Assembly (NCBI GenBank): GCA_007449985.2
Contig: VIIQ02000306.1
Coordinates: 1-64,000 of the forward strand
Direction of reading: 5' to 3'
Source: Desmodesmus armatus
Lineage: Eukaryota; Chlorophyta; Chlorophyceae; Sphaeropleales; Scenedesmaceae
DNA length: 64,000 bases
In this document: positions 25,557-35,270 of the stretch, one piece after another
Layout of the letters: each line of letters begins with the position of its first letter
Numbering within the stretch: the stretch's first letter is position 1
Translations under genes and position numbers: made by a program
The notes under the pieces: model-generated
Told to the model about the DNA's origin: nothing
The model's input: only the letters and a program-made list of their open reading frames with translations
The model's database searches: none

Positions 25557-28500
25557 TCAAAAAGCCAACAGTGCATCTGCCGCCAACCCACCTGAGGGGA
25601 GCGTGAGCATCTTGCCTCCCACACGGGCCGGCTGCTGCTCGTCGTGTGTCACCCACACCACAGCAGCAGATGCAGCAACCTGCCGCAACAAAGCCTCAAC
25701 CCTGCACACAGCAGGCAAGCACACAACAAGGCACCGTAAGCATCTCAGCAAGCACAGGGACTCGCGCGTGTGCATGCTTACACTTCTGCGCATGTGCAAC
25801 CCTTGCCAGGCGGCCAGCATTTGGGATAGTATCTACATTGAGCCTGCCCTATGCATATAAGTGACACTGCATGATTGCATTCAAGGGCCCTGGCATTCAT
25901 GACTAGCACCTACCTGAGTGTTGCGTCTAGGTCGCAGGCACTCGTGGGCTCATCGTGGTTTAGAGTTTAGGGTCTTGGTTTTGAGTTTGAGGGTCCAGGG
26001 TTTGCAAAACCACATGCTTGAGTGTTGTGTCCATGCCACATGCACTGGTGGGCACGTCTAGGGTTCAGGTTTTGGGTGTTACGGTTTATGGTCTAGGTTT
26101 TAGGGATACACCTACTTGAGTGTTGCGTCCATGTCGCAGGCGCTGGTAGGTTCGTCCAGCAGCAACACCTGGGGCCGCATGGCAATGCTGAGGGCCAGAG
26201 ACACCCGCTGCGCTTGACCACCCTGCACATACATTTGCAGCACGAACGTGATTTCGCGGAGGCGGTCAGTGCCGCGTCGTGAGGCCTGTGTAGGCAGTGG
26301 GGGCGGCGGCCTACAGGGAAGTTGACTGCAGTGCCTTGCAGATCGCCAAGGACACACTGGTTGCATGGTTGCATTGGCTGGATGCACTCCCTGTGTCTAC
26401 ACACGCTGCGCTTGACCACCCTGCACAGACAGTTGCAGCACGTACAGCTGCAGCATATACGCGTGGTGATACCAAGCTTCGGCTTCGGCAGTTTACTAGG
26501 TCTGGAGAGTACCACTATGTGGTGAAAGTATCCAGTAATGAGGAATGACAGCACAGTGGCAGCATATGCAGCGGCAGTTCCATCTCCCCTTCCCTCCCTT
26601 AATATTGCATCGATTCCTTTAGGAAGAGATGCCAATACAGCGCACGGGTCTCACACCCACACACATGACTGCCAAAACTGGTCTGAAGTAGTTCCAAGAG
26701 GTGCCACAGCAGGCCTTGGCTAGTTGTTCAGGAATGTTGTGGTTAAAAAGAAGTAATAATGTCCTTCGTTTGCTGGGTATGGATGCTGCCGTAGCAAACG
26801 CCAACATTGCTGCAGCTGCTGGTTACATGAACGTCAAATGGTAGAATGCCACGATGTACGTACGTATTTGTCGTTGACGGCTGGGGCACGCCTGTGTGCC
26901 GCAATAGTCTGGTTGAATTGCGTCACTAATTTCATGGACCATTTCCTTGCACGTGCAAAGTGCACCGTACACAACAGTGCAGCGCAAACGTGATTGATGA
27001 TAAGAATGAAAAGGCGTTTGATATTGTCCTTGGTAAAGGCTGCGAGACAAGTGCGGGGTTGAGTAATTGGTGACTAACAGTCCGTCAGCTGTGGATGCGT
27101 GCCGAAGACATAAGGACATTAGCCCGATTATGCCCATCAGCGACGCAGGCACAGGATAGGATGCAAGGGCGCAGCGGCTTTGTTCACTCGCTGCTGCTGC
27201 TGCTGCTGCTGTTGCTGCAAGCTTGCAGTTGAGCCCAGAGTGTGAGCGACCAGTTCATTGCTATAATGGTGCTCGATCATGTCACATGTAGTTGCATCTT
27301 GAAAGCGCTACGTTCTAGGGCCTTGAAAGGCCATAAAGGGCCATCAGCAGCAGCAAGTCCAGCAGCAGCACCCCAGCAGCAGCAACTGTTTAGCACCTTG
27401 GCAGCAGCAGCCCTGCAATCAGCAAGCCTCACCCGGATAAGTACTAGTAGCCGCCTGTGACAGCCCAGTTACAGTCCAGGGTAACACCCTCTGCATCAAA
27501 AACAGTAAGGACGGAATCGATGCAGTACTGACGCCACCCGGGCGTTAGACGTTCTATATACATAGGTTGAGCATAGGCTTGCAGTGCTGTGTGGTGGGAC
27601 ATGTGAAGTTGATTGGGTGCGGCGGCCTACAAGGAAGCTGTGGACGCAGAGCAATGCTGATCGCCAACGACACCCGCTGCGCTTGACCACCCTGCAGTTG
27701 CAGCACGGACAAAAGTTTAGCAGAGACGATCACAACTGTGTAGTTCCTGGACATGAGTAGTAGAATGGGTGCGGCGGCCTACAAGGAAGCTGTGCACGCA
27801 GTGCATCGCTTATGGCCAAAGACACCCGCTGCGCTTGACCACCCTGCATATGCAGCATGAACGTAAATTGAACAGAGGCAGTCAGTGCTGTGTGCTTCTT
27901 GGACTTGTGTAGTAGAATGGGTGCGGTGGCCTACAAGGAAGCTGTGAACGCAGGGCGATGCTGATGGTCAAAGACACCCGCTGCGCTTGACCACCCTGCA
28001 TATGCAGCATCAACGCAAATTGAACAGAGGCAGTCAGTGCTGTGTGTTCTTGGACTTGTGTAGTCACAGGTGTGCGGCAGCCTACAGGGAACCTGCTACC
28101 ACGATGCATTGCTAATGGCCATTGCTGATGGCGAAAGACACCCGCTGTGCTTGACCACCCTGCATATGTAGGTGGTGCAAACCACTGACGGGATCGGGGT
28201 TTTTCTTCACCTTAGTGGTTTCAACCGGTTCAACCATGGCAGGCAATGCCATTGATGTGTGGCAAATGTGTCTGCGTGTGACATTTTCTTCCCAAAAAAA
28301 ATATGCAGCACGCCCCCACACACATACAGCTACTGTACACCACCAGACACTGTGCTAGTGGGTACCGCAACTCCACGCCCTCCACACTTCATCACACATC
28401 ACTCACCGACAGTTGGCTCCACTGCTGCTCCAGCACTGGCTGGTCCAGGCCCATCTGCTCAACTAACTGGCCCAGGTCACTCAGTGAACCTGGCCCAGCA

Positions 28501-29715
28501 GCACCCCGGGCCTTCTGAGCAGCAAAACCTTGGACACGCTCAAACAGCTGGGCCGGTGTTCCTGGGTAGCTCACTCTCTGCTGGTGAACATACATGACCT
28601 GGGGCAACACAGCATAGCACAGCACAGCACGGCACAGCACGGCACGGCACAGCACGGCACAGCACGGTTGGCGAGTCGCAGTACATCACAGGATGTTCAC
28701 AGCCAAGCAACGACGGCTGAACGGGTGCACGGTTGTTGTGCTGTGCATTACATTGCTTGGAACTCCATGCACATATGGCTTGAGTGCAGCACATCACAGC
28801 ACAGCACAGCCCGTGACAGCACAGCAGATGCACGCTGCTGGTGCACATACATGACTTGCGGGCGCAGAGCAAAAAATGCACAGCACCATTGCTGCTTTGA
28901 ACGCATGTGCATTGACCTTGCTACATTACTGCTGCAGTGAAAACGTCAGTGCGCCAATGCAAAATGCGCAGCAATCTGCCTTTGTGTGAATGCCTGCCAT
29001 CTTCCTGCACAATGCGCATTGCATGAACGATCACCTGACCACTTACAACACACTACAACTCAATGACCGTCAGTGACGTGTTGTAGCCTTAGTCCCACTC
29101 CCACCTGTGCTCTCCAGCAGGGGATTCCCACTGCACTGGGGGCTTGCCATGCAGCAGCATCACCCCACCCTGCAGGGAATGCACAGCATGCATGGCAGTT
29201 GACTCGTTGGACCATGCAGGGTTGAGTCTACTGCTGTGTGCTGCATGTGCACGTCAGTAGCGCATTGGCGCTTGCATGTATCAAATATTTTGCCAGTAAG
29301 TACTACTAGTAGTACTACACTTCATGTTTGGTGACCTGCACGCCCCCCCCCCCCCCAATACACAGAACACGTACACATACACATGCACATGCTCATACAT
29401 ATACACATACACACAAGAACGAGTTCGGTGAACACCATTCACCACTGCACACATACACAAGCCCCCCCCCCCCCCCCTCCTCCCTCTCCCACCCCACACA
29501 AACCACCTCACCTCTTCAGGGTCCAAGCATGATAATGCACGCAGCAGCAACGTCTTTCCAACACCAGAGGGTCCCCTAAGGAACATAATATCGCCTCTGC
29601 AGATGTCAAAGCTGATCCCTCTCCAGACTACTGTCTTCTGCTGCTGCTGGTTGTCTACTGTTCTGCTGAGGCCGTGCACAGAAAGCAGCACGTGCGGATG
29701 ACCGGTGGGGCTCAT
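25557..29715 (-). CDS. ABC transporter ATPase, FetA (YbbL)/STAR1 type
   Basis: Soluble ATP-binding subunit of an ABC transporter. Exons: 29512-29715, 29105-29169, 28407-28598, 26116-26222, 25557-25701, about 237 residues, the usual size of a lone nucleotide-binding subunit. Seen in order: Walker A GPSGVGKT (48-55), Q-loop region VMYVHQQRV, signature [11 protein letters not shown], Walker [11 protein letters not shown]-loop SACD and H-loop [10 protein letters not shown]. The VWVTHD ending resembles E. coli FetA; plant STAR1 belongs to the same group and pairs with an ALS3/STAR2 (FetB-like) membrane subunit in aluminium tolerance, while FetAB exports iron. No partner gene is in the window. The exon 2/exon 3 junction is one base out of frame, so a boundary or a tiny exon is missing. 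Intron 3 holds five copies of the start of exon 4. Confidence 0.88.
25909..25956 (-). repeat. Copy of the 3' edge of ABC exon 4 (second downstream)
   Basis: Repeats the D-loop coding end of exon 4 with its splice donor, downstream of the true donor at 26115. It has several substitutions and is followed by telomere-like TTTAGAGTTTAGGG. Confidence 0.8.
26013..26060 (-). repeat. Copy of the 3' edge of ABC exon 4 (first downstream)
   Basis: A second diverged copy of the exon 4 end and donor region. It is bounded on both sides by TTTAGGG-like stretches (about 25960-26005 and 26060-26105). Confidence 0.8.
26402..26439 (-). repeat. Copy of the 5' edge of ABC exon 4 (nearest)
   Basis: A short copy of the GGTGGTCAAGCGCAGCG start with its CTGTGCAG acceptor, 180 bp upstream of the true acceptor. 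Confidence 0.85.
26462..26604 (+). repeat. Dispersed repeat with hairpin core, inverted copy of 19149-19287
   Basis: Shares about 140 bp with the reverse complement of 19149-19287. The core reads CTGGAGAGTACCACTATGTG followed by GTGAAAGTATCC, an imperfect palindrome. It is located in ABC intron 3. Confidence 0.85.
27617..28170 (-). repeat. Four tandem units (about 150 bp) carrying the 5' edge of ABC exon 4
   Basis: Four successive units have exon parts at about 27646-27694, 27797-27847, 27950-28000 and 28104-28163. Each has the acceptor, the GGTGGTCAAGCGCAGCGGGT start encoding GGQAQRVSL, and a shared intron piece (GGCCTACAAGGAAGCTGTG type). All lie upstream of the complete exon 4 at 26116-26222. 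Divergence between units is moderate, so the array is not brand new. Confidence 0.92.
28600..28672 (+). repeat. CACAG/CACGG pentanucleotide microsatellite
   Basis: Runs of AGCACAGCACGGCACAGCAC type in the intron just upstream of ABC exon 3. Confidence 0.9.
28832..28858 (-). repeat. Copy of the 5' edge of ABC exon 3
   Basis: Repeats GTCATGTATGTTCACCAGCA with one substitution, with an AAG in place of the CAG acceptor, about 235 bp upstream of the true exon 3 start. Confidence 0.85.
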
Positions 29716-30268
29716 TGAAACCTTTCGTGCACCAAGATGGCTCTACTGGCCTGCGGATTGGACACGTGACCACCAGACAAACGCCAACTGCCGAGTGCTA
29801 CTGCTTTGATGTAGCTGCTCTCAATGAACGGGCGGATCAATGGAGGGATCACCGAACCAGAACGCGATTATTCAGAAAGCAAAGTATTTTGCTTTAAACA
29901 GCGTCGTGCCTTCGATTCAGCGATGACGTCACGTCCATGTGCAAGGTGCCACTCCTTCATGGAAGAATCTAGTTGAAGAATCTTCGACTAGGGTCACCAG
30001 ATTTGGGCTCCACAAATCTCTAACAGGAGGGGGGGCATCGCTTCTACTCGTCCCCTTTGTCCATCGGCTGGCACACGGACCCCCCCCCTCAGGGGGCCTG
30101 AGTTATGATACATGACAGACTCTGCAGTCGAGCCAGTCTTGTGCCAACATGTACTGTTTCCCCACCCGTATGAAACTGGTCGACAGGTCAAGGCCTGCAC
30201 CATATCTGGTTCAATGTGCGACCTGTTCCAGCGCGGCCCCCACCCCCCCCCCTACCCTACCCCCCCCC

Positions 30269-30299
<31 letters not shown>

Positions 30300-31149
30300 A
30301 CACAAACACACATCCAAAGCCCCCCCCCCGGCCGCCATGGATAGTGGCGGAGCCCTTTGCGGTGCACTCATGTTGTCACACTCCATCACACTCCACTGCT
30401 GTGTCACAAGGCTCGTCAGGTCAGCAACTTGTCAGTCACATGCTGTGTCACAACGGTATTCAGAAGTTGGATGTTACACTGGTCACCGGCCGTTTTGAGG
30501 AGCCAACGCAAGGCTCATTGGCCAAATCAACAACCACAGCAATGTCCCAGCTGTGCTTTTCAAAGTTGACAGAAGACTGTGCAGATGGCCCAGTCGTACG
30601 TCAACTGCTGACTTACTTCCCAGCCTGGGCAATTTCTGCAACCTGTGCATGCACCTGAACACCCTCAAACATTATGACAAGAAGGGGATATATCAGCCAA
30701 GCAGCATCATCCGAACACTGCCTCTCCTTAGGCTGAGAGCAAAGGGCCTCGTTAGCACTGTTACTGCACTGCTTTTTTTACAGTACAGTACAGTATTTTG
30801 AAAACAAGGTCCCAACCTCAGCACTAGCCAGCGAGCCAAGGGCCTTGAGGGTGCCGCGAAGGGCCTTCAACTTTTTGTCAGGTATAGGGGGGAGAGACCC
30901 CACCGCCTGGCCACACACGCAACAGCCGAGCCAACCCGACTGCCGAGTAAACCCGACTGCACGGGAGCCCTAGGCCTCCTCAGCATGTTCACTGCACTGC
31001 TTTCTGGACCCATCTGCCCAGCCACTGATTGACTGATCACAATTGCACATTACGACGCATGCATGAATCAAAAGCATGAGTCAGCCAACCAGCATGACCC
31101 CCAGCACCGCCTCTGCCTAAGCATAGCAGGGGCCTCCTCAGCATGTTGG
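29716..31149. other. Spacer between ABC ATPase and methyltransferase genes
   Basis: Promoter side of the ABC gene and 3' flank of the methyltransferase gene. It contains a long poly-C/(CA)n stretch at about 30239-30306 and no recognised gene. A copy of the methyltransferase 3' end is at 30972-31028. Confidence 0.5.
30972..31028 (-). repeat. Copy of the 3' end of the methyltransferase terminal exon
   Basis: Repeats the coding end WLGRW-KKAV with changes that remove the stop (TGTAGC becomes TGCAGT), plus 3' flank (AACATGCTGAGGAGGCC). It lies downstream of the source exon. Confidence 0.85.
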
Positions 31150-34100
31150 CTACACTGCTTTCTTGGCCCATCTGCCCAGCCACTCCCGACCCTTCCTGCT
31201 CTCGTGGCTGAGCTGATGTGGGATGGGTTCCAGGGACACAAGCTCAAAACCTGCACATGGGGAACATAACAACGCAAATGGGTATCAGTAGGGAAAATGT
31301 ACCTCTTGACAAAGTGCTATCCTCTCTTGCAATAACCCTCTGCTTGCATGATGAGGGCCACACGGCAGGGGAGGGGGGTAGAGCGCGGGCGCGCGGGGGG
31401 GGGGGGGGGGGGGGAGGAATGCATATACTAGCGACTCAAGAATGCACCAAGCGTCAGCTCCCCCGCCTCCCCTCCCTATCCCCCCCCTTGCAAGCCTACC
31501 TGCTGGCGGCAGCAGCTGCTTGTACAGTTCAGGTGTGACTGGCCAGGGAGGCCCTTCTCCCAACTAGCGACTCAAAAATGCACCAAGCGTCAGCCCCCCC
31601 CCTCCTTTCCCTATTCCACCCCCTTGCAAACCTACCTGCTGGCGGCAGCAGCTGCTTGTACAAATCAGGTGTGACAGGCCAGGGTGGTCCCTCCGAGGAG
31701 GAGGAGTTTGGGGCCCGAACTGGGGTCCACAGGGTACACCAAGCGTCAGCCTTGCCCCCCCCCCCCCCCCACACACACACCACCACCACCACCATGCGCA
31801 GGCTTACCTGCTGCGGCAGCAGCTGCTTGTACAACTCAGGTGTCGACAGGCCAGAGCAGCCCCTCACCCAGACGGGACTCCACAGGGTACACCAAGCATC
31901 ACCCCCCCCTCTGTCCTCCCCCTTTGTAGATGCAGTTCGTACCTGCTGGCGGCAGCAGCTGCTTGTACAGCTCAGGTGTGACAGGCCAGGGGGCCCCTCA
32001 CCCAAACTGGGGTCCACAGGGTACACCATCGTCAAGAGCTCACCACCAGGCGCCAGCAGCTTGGACCACCCAGCAGCCCACTCCTGCCGCATCTCTGCAA
32101 GCAAAAAAGACAATGTATGGGGAAATGTTGGGCTCCAAGCCTATAATCAGTGAGAGTGAGTTGTGGTTGGTGTGGGAGCTGTCGCCACGGGGGGCCAGCA
32201 GCTTGGACCACCCAGCAGCCCACTCCTGACGCATCCGATGCAGGTTGCAAGCAGAAGAGACAGTGTGTGGACACATGCCCCCGCGCCCCCTCTGTCACTT
32301 CTTGAAAAACCACTGAGAATGGCAACACAACACATCGGGGACCACACCCCCCCCCCCGTACTTCTCAATAAAAAGCAACTCAAAAACAACACAACACATA
32401 CCAAGCCTTGATTGCAGCCCCCCCCCCCCCCCCCGGCCCCCCCCCCCCCCCGGCCCCACCCCCGACCTCCTGAGTATCCACCCTCCACACCCACACACCT
32501 GGGTGCAATGAGCACAGCAAGAGGCAGTCATAGCCAACATCAAACGGGCCCAAAGGCCACACTGCTGCTGCTGTACCCCCCCCCCCTGCAGCCGCCGCGG
32601 CTGGCAGCCGCCACCAGTTACATAGACACATCATCTGATGTTCATGGCATCCACCGCTAGTATGAGTTATGCCACATGATGACTCTACTTGACAGCCCCC
32701 TCTCCCCCACCCCCTCCCTTCCTGAGCAGCCTGCCCCCACTCCTCCCTCCTCTCACACCTGGGTGCAGTGCGCACAGGAAGGTGTAGTCATACCCAATAT
32801 CAAACGGCCCCACGTAGTCCCACTGCTGCTGCATGTCACGAGCCACCCCCCCCCCCAAGCAGCTGCACAGCCGGCGCTAAAACGGCGCCGCCTGCTGTTT
32901 GCATGCCATACACAGGTACTTCCAGCCAGGCAAACTGCGCCGCACCGAAACTCAAACATGGCAAAAGCCCCCCCACCCCCCCCCCCCCCAGCAGCCTGGC
33001 CCCGCTCCTCTCCACACACCTGGGTGCAGTGCGCACAGGAACGGTAGTCATAGCCGATGTCATACGGACCCGCATAGTCGCTGCTGTTGCGTGCCTCAAA
33101 GTCCCCCCCCCCTCCCCCAACCCCTAAGCAGCTGCACAGCCGCCGCTTGCATAGTGTCACCTGCTGTTCAGCATGTTCCTTTACGGTCCATGACGTTACC
33201 AACATCTTCAGCCATTGAGAGCACGCCACGACTCAACTGGACCTCCCCCCCACACACACACACCTGGGTGCAGTGCGTACATGAATGTGTAGTCATACCC
33301 AATGTCAAACGGCCCGGCAAAGTCCCCAGTGCTGCTGCTGTGGGTGAAGAAGTCCCCTGTCACTAGCCGCACAGCCGCCGCTGCTTTGGAATCGCTGCCA
33401 GGCACCACCAGCCGCTGCTCTGCCTGCCCCCTCATATTCCATGACTTACTCCTGATGCAACCTACTCCACACCTCAAGCCCCCCCTCCCCTGGTCCTTGA
33501 AAGTACCCCCCCACCACCACCTCCCCACACACACCTGGGTGCAGTGCGCACAGGAACGTGTAGTCATAGCCGATGTCATACGGCCCCGCATAGTCCCCAC
33601 TGCTGCTGTGGGTGAAGAAGTCCCCTGTCACTAGCCGCACAGCCGCCGCTGCCTTGAAATCGCTGCCAGGCATCTCTAGCTGCTGCTCTGCCTGTGCTGC
33701 TGCTATTGCAATCGGGCAGATGTCCAGCCCAACAGAAACTGCTGCTCCCGCCAGGGCGAACGCAAAGACATCGTATCCACGTCTGCACATGGGGAAATCA
33801 AGCAGAAACATGTGACACATGTTCTTCATGAGTGACGTGTCCCACAAAGCGACAGTCACACAATGGCGCAAAAGACAGTGCCACCAGTTTACCCGCCCCC
33901 CCTTTTACGCGCATGCGACAATGGATGGACCGAGATTGCACCTCGGCCATAACGTAGGCACTGGAGTTCATGAGGAAGGCCCCCCTCCTCCCCTTACCCC
34001 CCCCCACCACCACCACCACCACCCTCCATTGCCCCCACTGCTGCCCCCATGCCCTGAATTCCCAATGTGCCTTTGCCCCACCGCCTCCCTGCAGTTGTGG

Positions 34101-34999
34101 CAGACGCAGCGCCCTCCTACCCCCTGCCACCCCCCCCCCCGGGCCCCATCGCAAGAGCATCAACCCAAACAATGGACGCACCCACAGCCAGGTACGAAAG
34201 CCTTCCTGCCCTGCACCTTGAGCTCCCCACTGTTGATGAGATGCAGCAGCTGGAAGAGGGAGAGCCCAGTAAACCCCTGCTACACCGCACTAGCCCCAGC
34301 CCAAGTGCACTCGCCACTGCTGCCCCCAAGCCCAGGCCTCCCAAGGCAGCATTGCCCCACCACCTCCCCACAGCTGCGGCACAAAGAGAGCCGTCCTACT
34401 CCCAGCTACACCCCCCCCCCTAGACCAGTCCAAACGCATCAGCTACAGCAACTGTAAAGCAAGGGGACGCACCCACAGCCAGGTACGAAAGCCTTCCTGC
34501 CCTGCACCTTGAGCTCCCCACTGTTGATGAGCTGCAGCAGCTGGGGGGAGCAGTGGCCCTTGTCAAAGGCCTGTTACAGTCACACGTCACACAGCATGGT
34601 GCCGAGTTGTGTGAACGGCTGTGGGCATGCATGGCATGCTGGTGCACTTCTTGCAGGCTGGATCAGGGCCAAGACCAGGATAAGGCTTGGTGCAACTTTG
34701 CCGTGACGGAATTTCAAATCGCAATCTGGAACTTAGAAAGTACAGATATCAAAATTTATGATTGGACATCGACACTCCCGCACCTTGCCTTTCTGCAGAC
34801 CGCCTTGCCAGATGTCAGTCCATCGCTGGTTGTAAGCCTGCCAGTCAACTGTGTGTGGCTGGCCTGCTGCTGCTGATGCCATGCACACCTGCTGCTGCTG
34901 AGGTCTGTGTTGAGCAGTGAGCACTGGGGTCTGTTGTTGAAACCTGACAGCTGGGCTGATGAGGCTTCTGCCTGAACGCTGCCAGTGCTGTAGTTTCAT
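31150..34999 (-). CDS. SAM-dependent thiol/halide methyltransferase (HOL/TMT, TPMT-like family)
   Basis: Methyltransferase of the plant HOL (harmless to ozone layer) group, which methylates thiocyanate, bisulfide or halides to volatile products. Exons: 34784-34999, 34473-34570, 33535-33782, 31943-32094, 31150-31250, about 271 residues. The first exon has a basic, Gln/Ser-rich leader and then WQAYNQRWTDIWQGG, typical of the family start. SAM motif I is KAFVPGCGRGYDVFAFALAG, followed by VGLDICPIA. GPYDIGYDYTFLCALHPEMR, WAAGWSKLLAPGGELLTMVYP and FELVSLEPIP complete the fold. Exon 31943-32094 is one base short in a G/C run: the frame before it reads through GPPG, while the downstream copies read GPPWPVTPELYKQLLPPAG. 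This is either a true frameshift or a homopolymer sequencing error. Exon fragments fill the introns. Substrate is inferred. Confidence 0.88.
31499..31885 (-). repeat. Three copies of the 3' part of methyltransferase exon 4
   Basis: Copies at about 31499-31562, 31633-31735 and 31805-31885 repeat the coding end PWPVTP-LYKQLLPPAG plus the GTAGG/GTAAG donor. All lie downstream of the full exon (31943-32094). The first two keep the expected frame through GPPWPVTP; the third is disrupted. Confidence 0.9.
32186..32245 (-). repeat. Copy of the 5' part of methyltransferase exon 4
   Basis: Repeats MRQEWAAGWSKLLAP coding sequence, upstream of the intact exon start at 32094. Confidence 0.9.
32505..33432 (-). 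repeat. Four copies of the 3' part of methyltransferase exon 3
   Basis: Copies at about 33265-33432 (longest, in frame from EQRLVVPGSD to ALHP), 33020-33093, 32758-32829 and 32505-32572 repeat the coding end YDIGYDYTFLCALHP with the CAG/GTGTG donor. All lie between exon 3 and exon 4. Poly-C tracts separate them. Divergence rises with distance from exon 3, and the second copy has lost one base. Confidence 0.92.
34173..34252 (-). repeat. Copy of the 3' part of methyltransferase exon 2
   Basis: Nearly identical to 34465-34545: repeats the coding for LINSGELKVQGRKAFVPGCG and its donor GTGCGTCC, downstream of exon 2. Confidence 0.93.
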
Positions 35000-35270
35000 A
35001 TGCTGTGTGTTGAATGCCAGAGCCTGTGTATGGTTGACTGATAAGTATGATTTGTATATTGATCAGACTCCTGATGGCACCAAAACCTGCATGCATGGCT
35101 GATGTGTCTTGATCTTGAACCTCCACAGCAGTACAGTTGAGTTAGCGAGGTTGACATTGCTATGCACAACGTTCAGCCTGAAATCAATCTTTTCGCGATT
35201 TTGTTCGGCTGTCGTGCGTTGGCTGTGTTGGTGGTTCGGACTAAGACAGCAGTAGATCTCCTCACCACAA
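35000..35270. promoter_or_regulatory. Divergent promoter region, methyltransferase / plastid protein genes
   Basis: Only 271 bp separate the two start codons, which point away from each other, so 5' UTRs and control elements of both genes must share this stretch. I see no clear TATA box. Confidence 0.6.

Noticed and set aside
30239..30306. Sequencing vector or adaptor poly-C
   Set aside because: Similar tracts occur throughout, each in unique flanks, so they appear to be genomic, though exact lengths may be unreliable.
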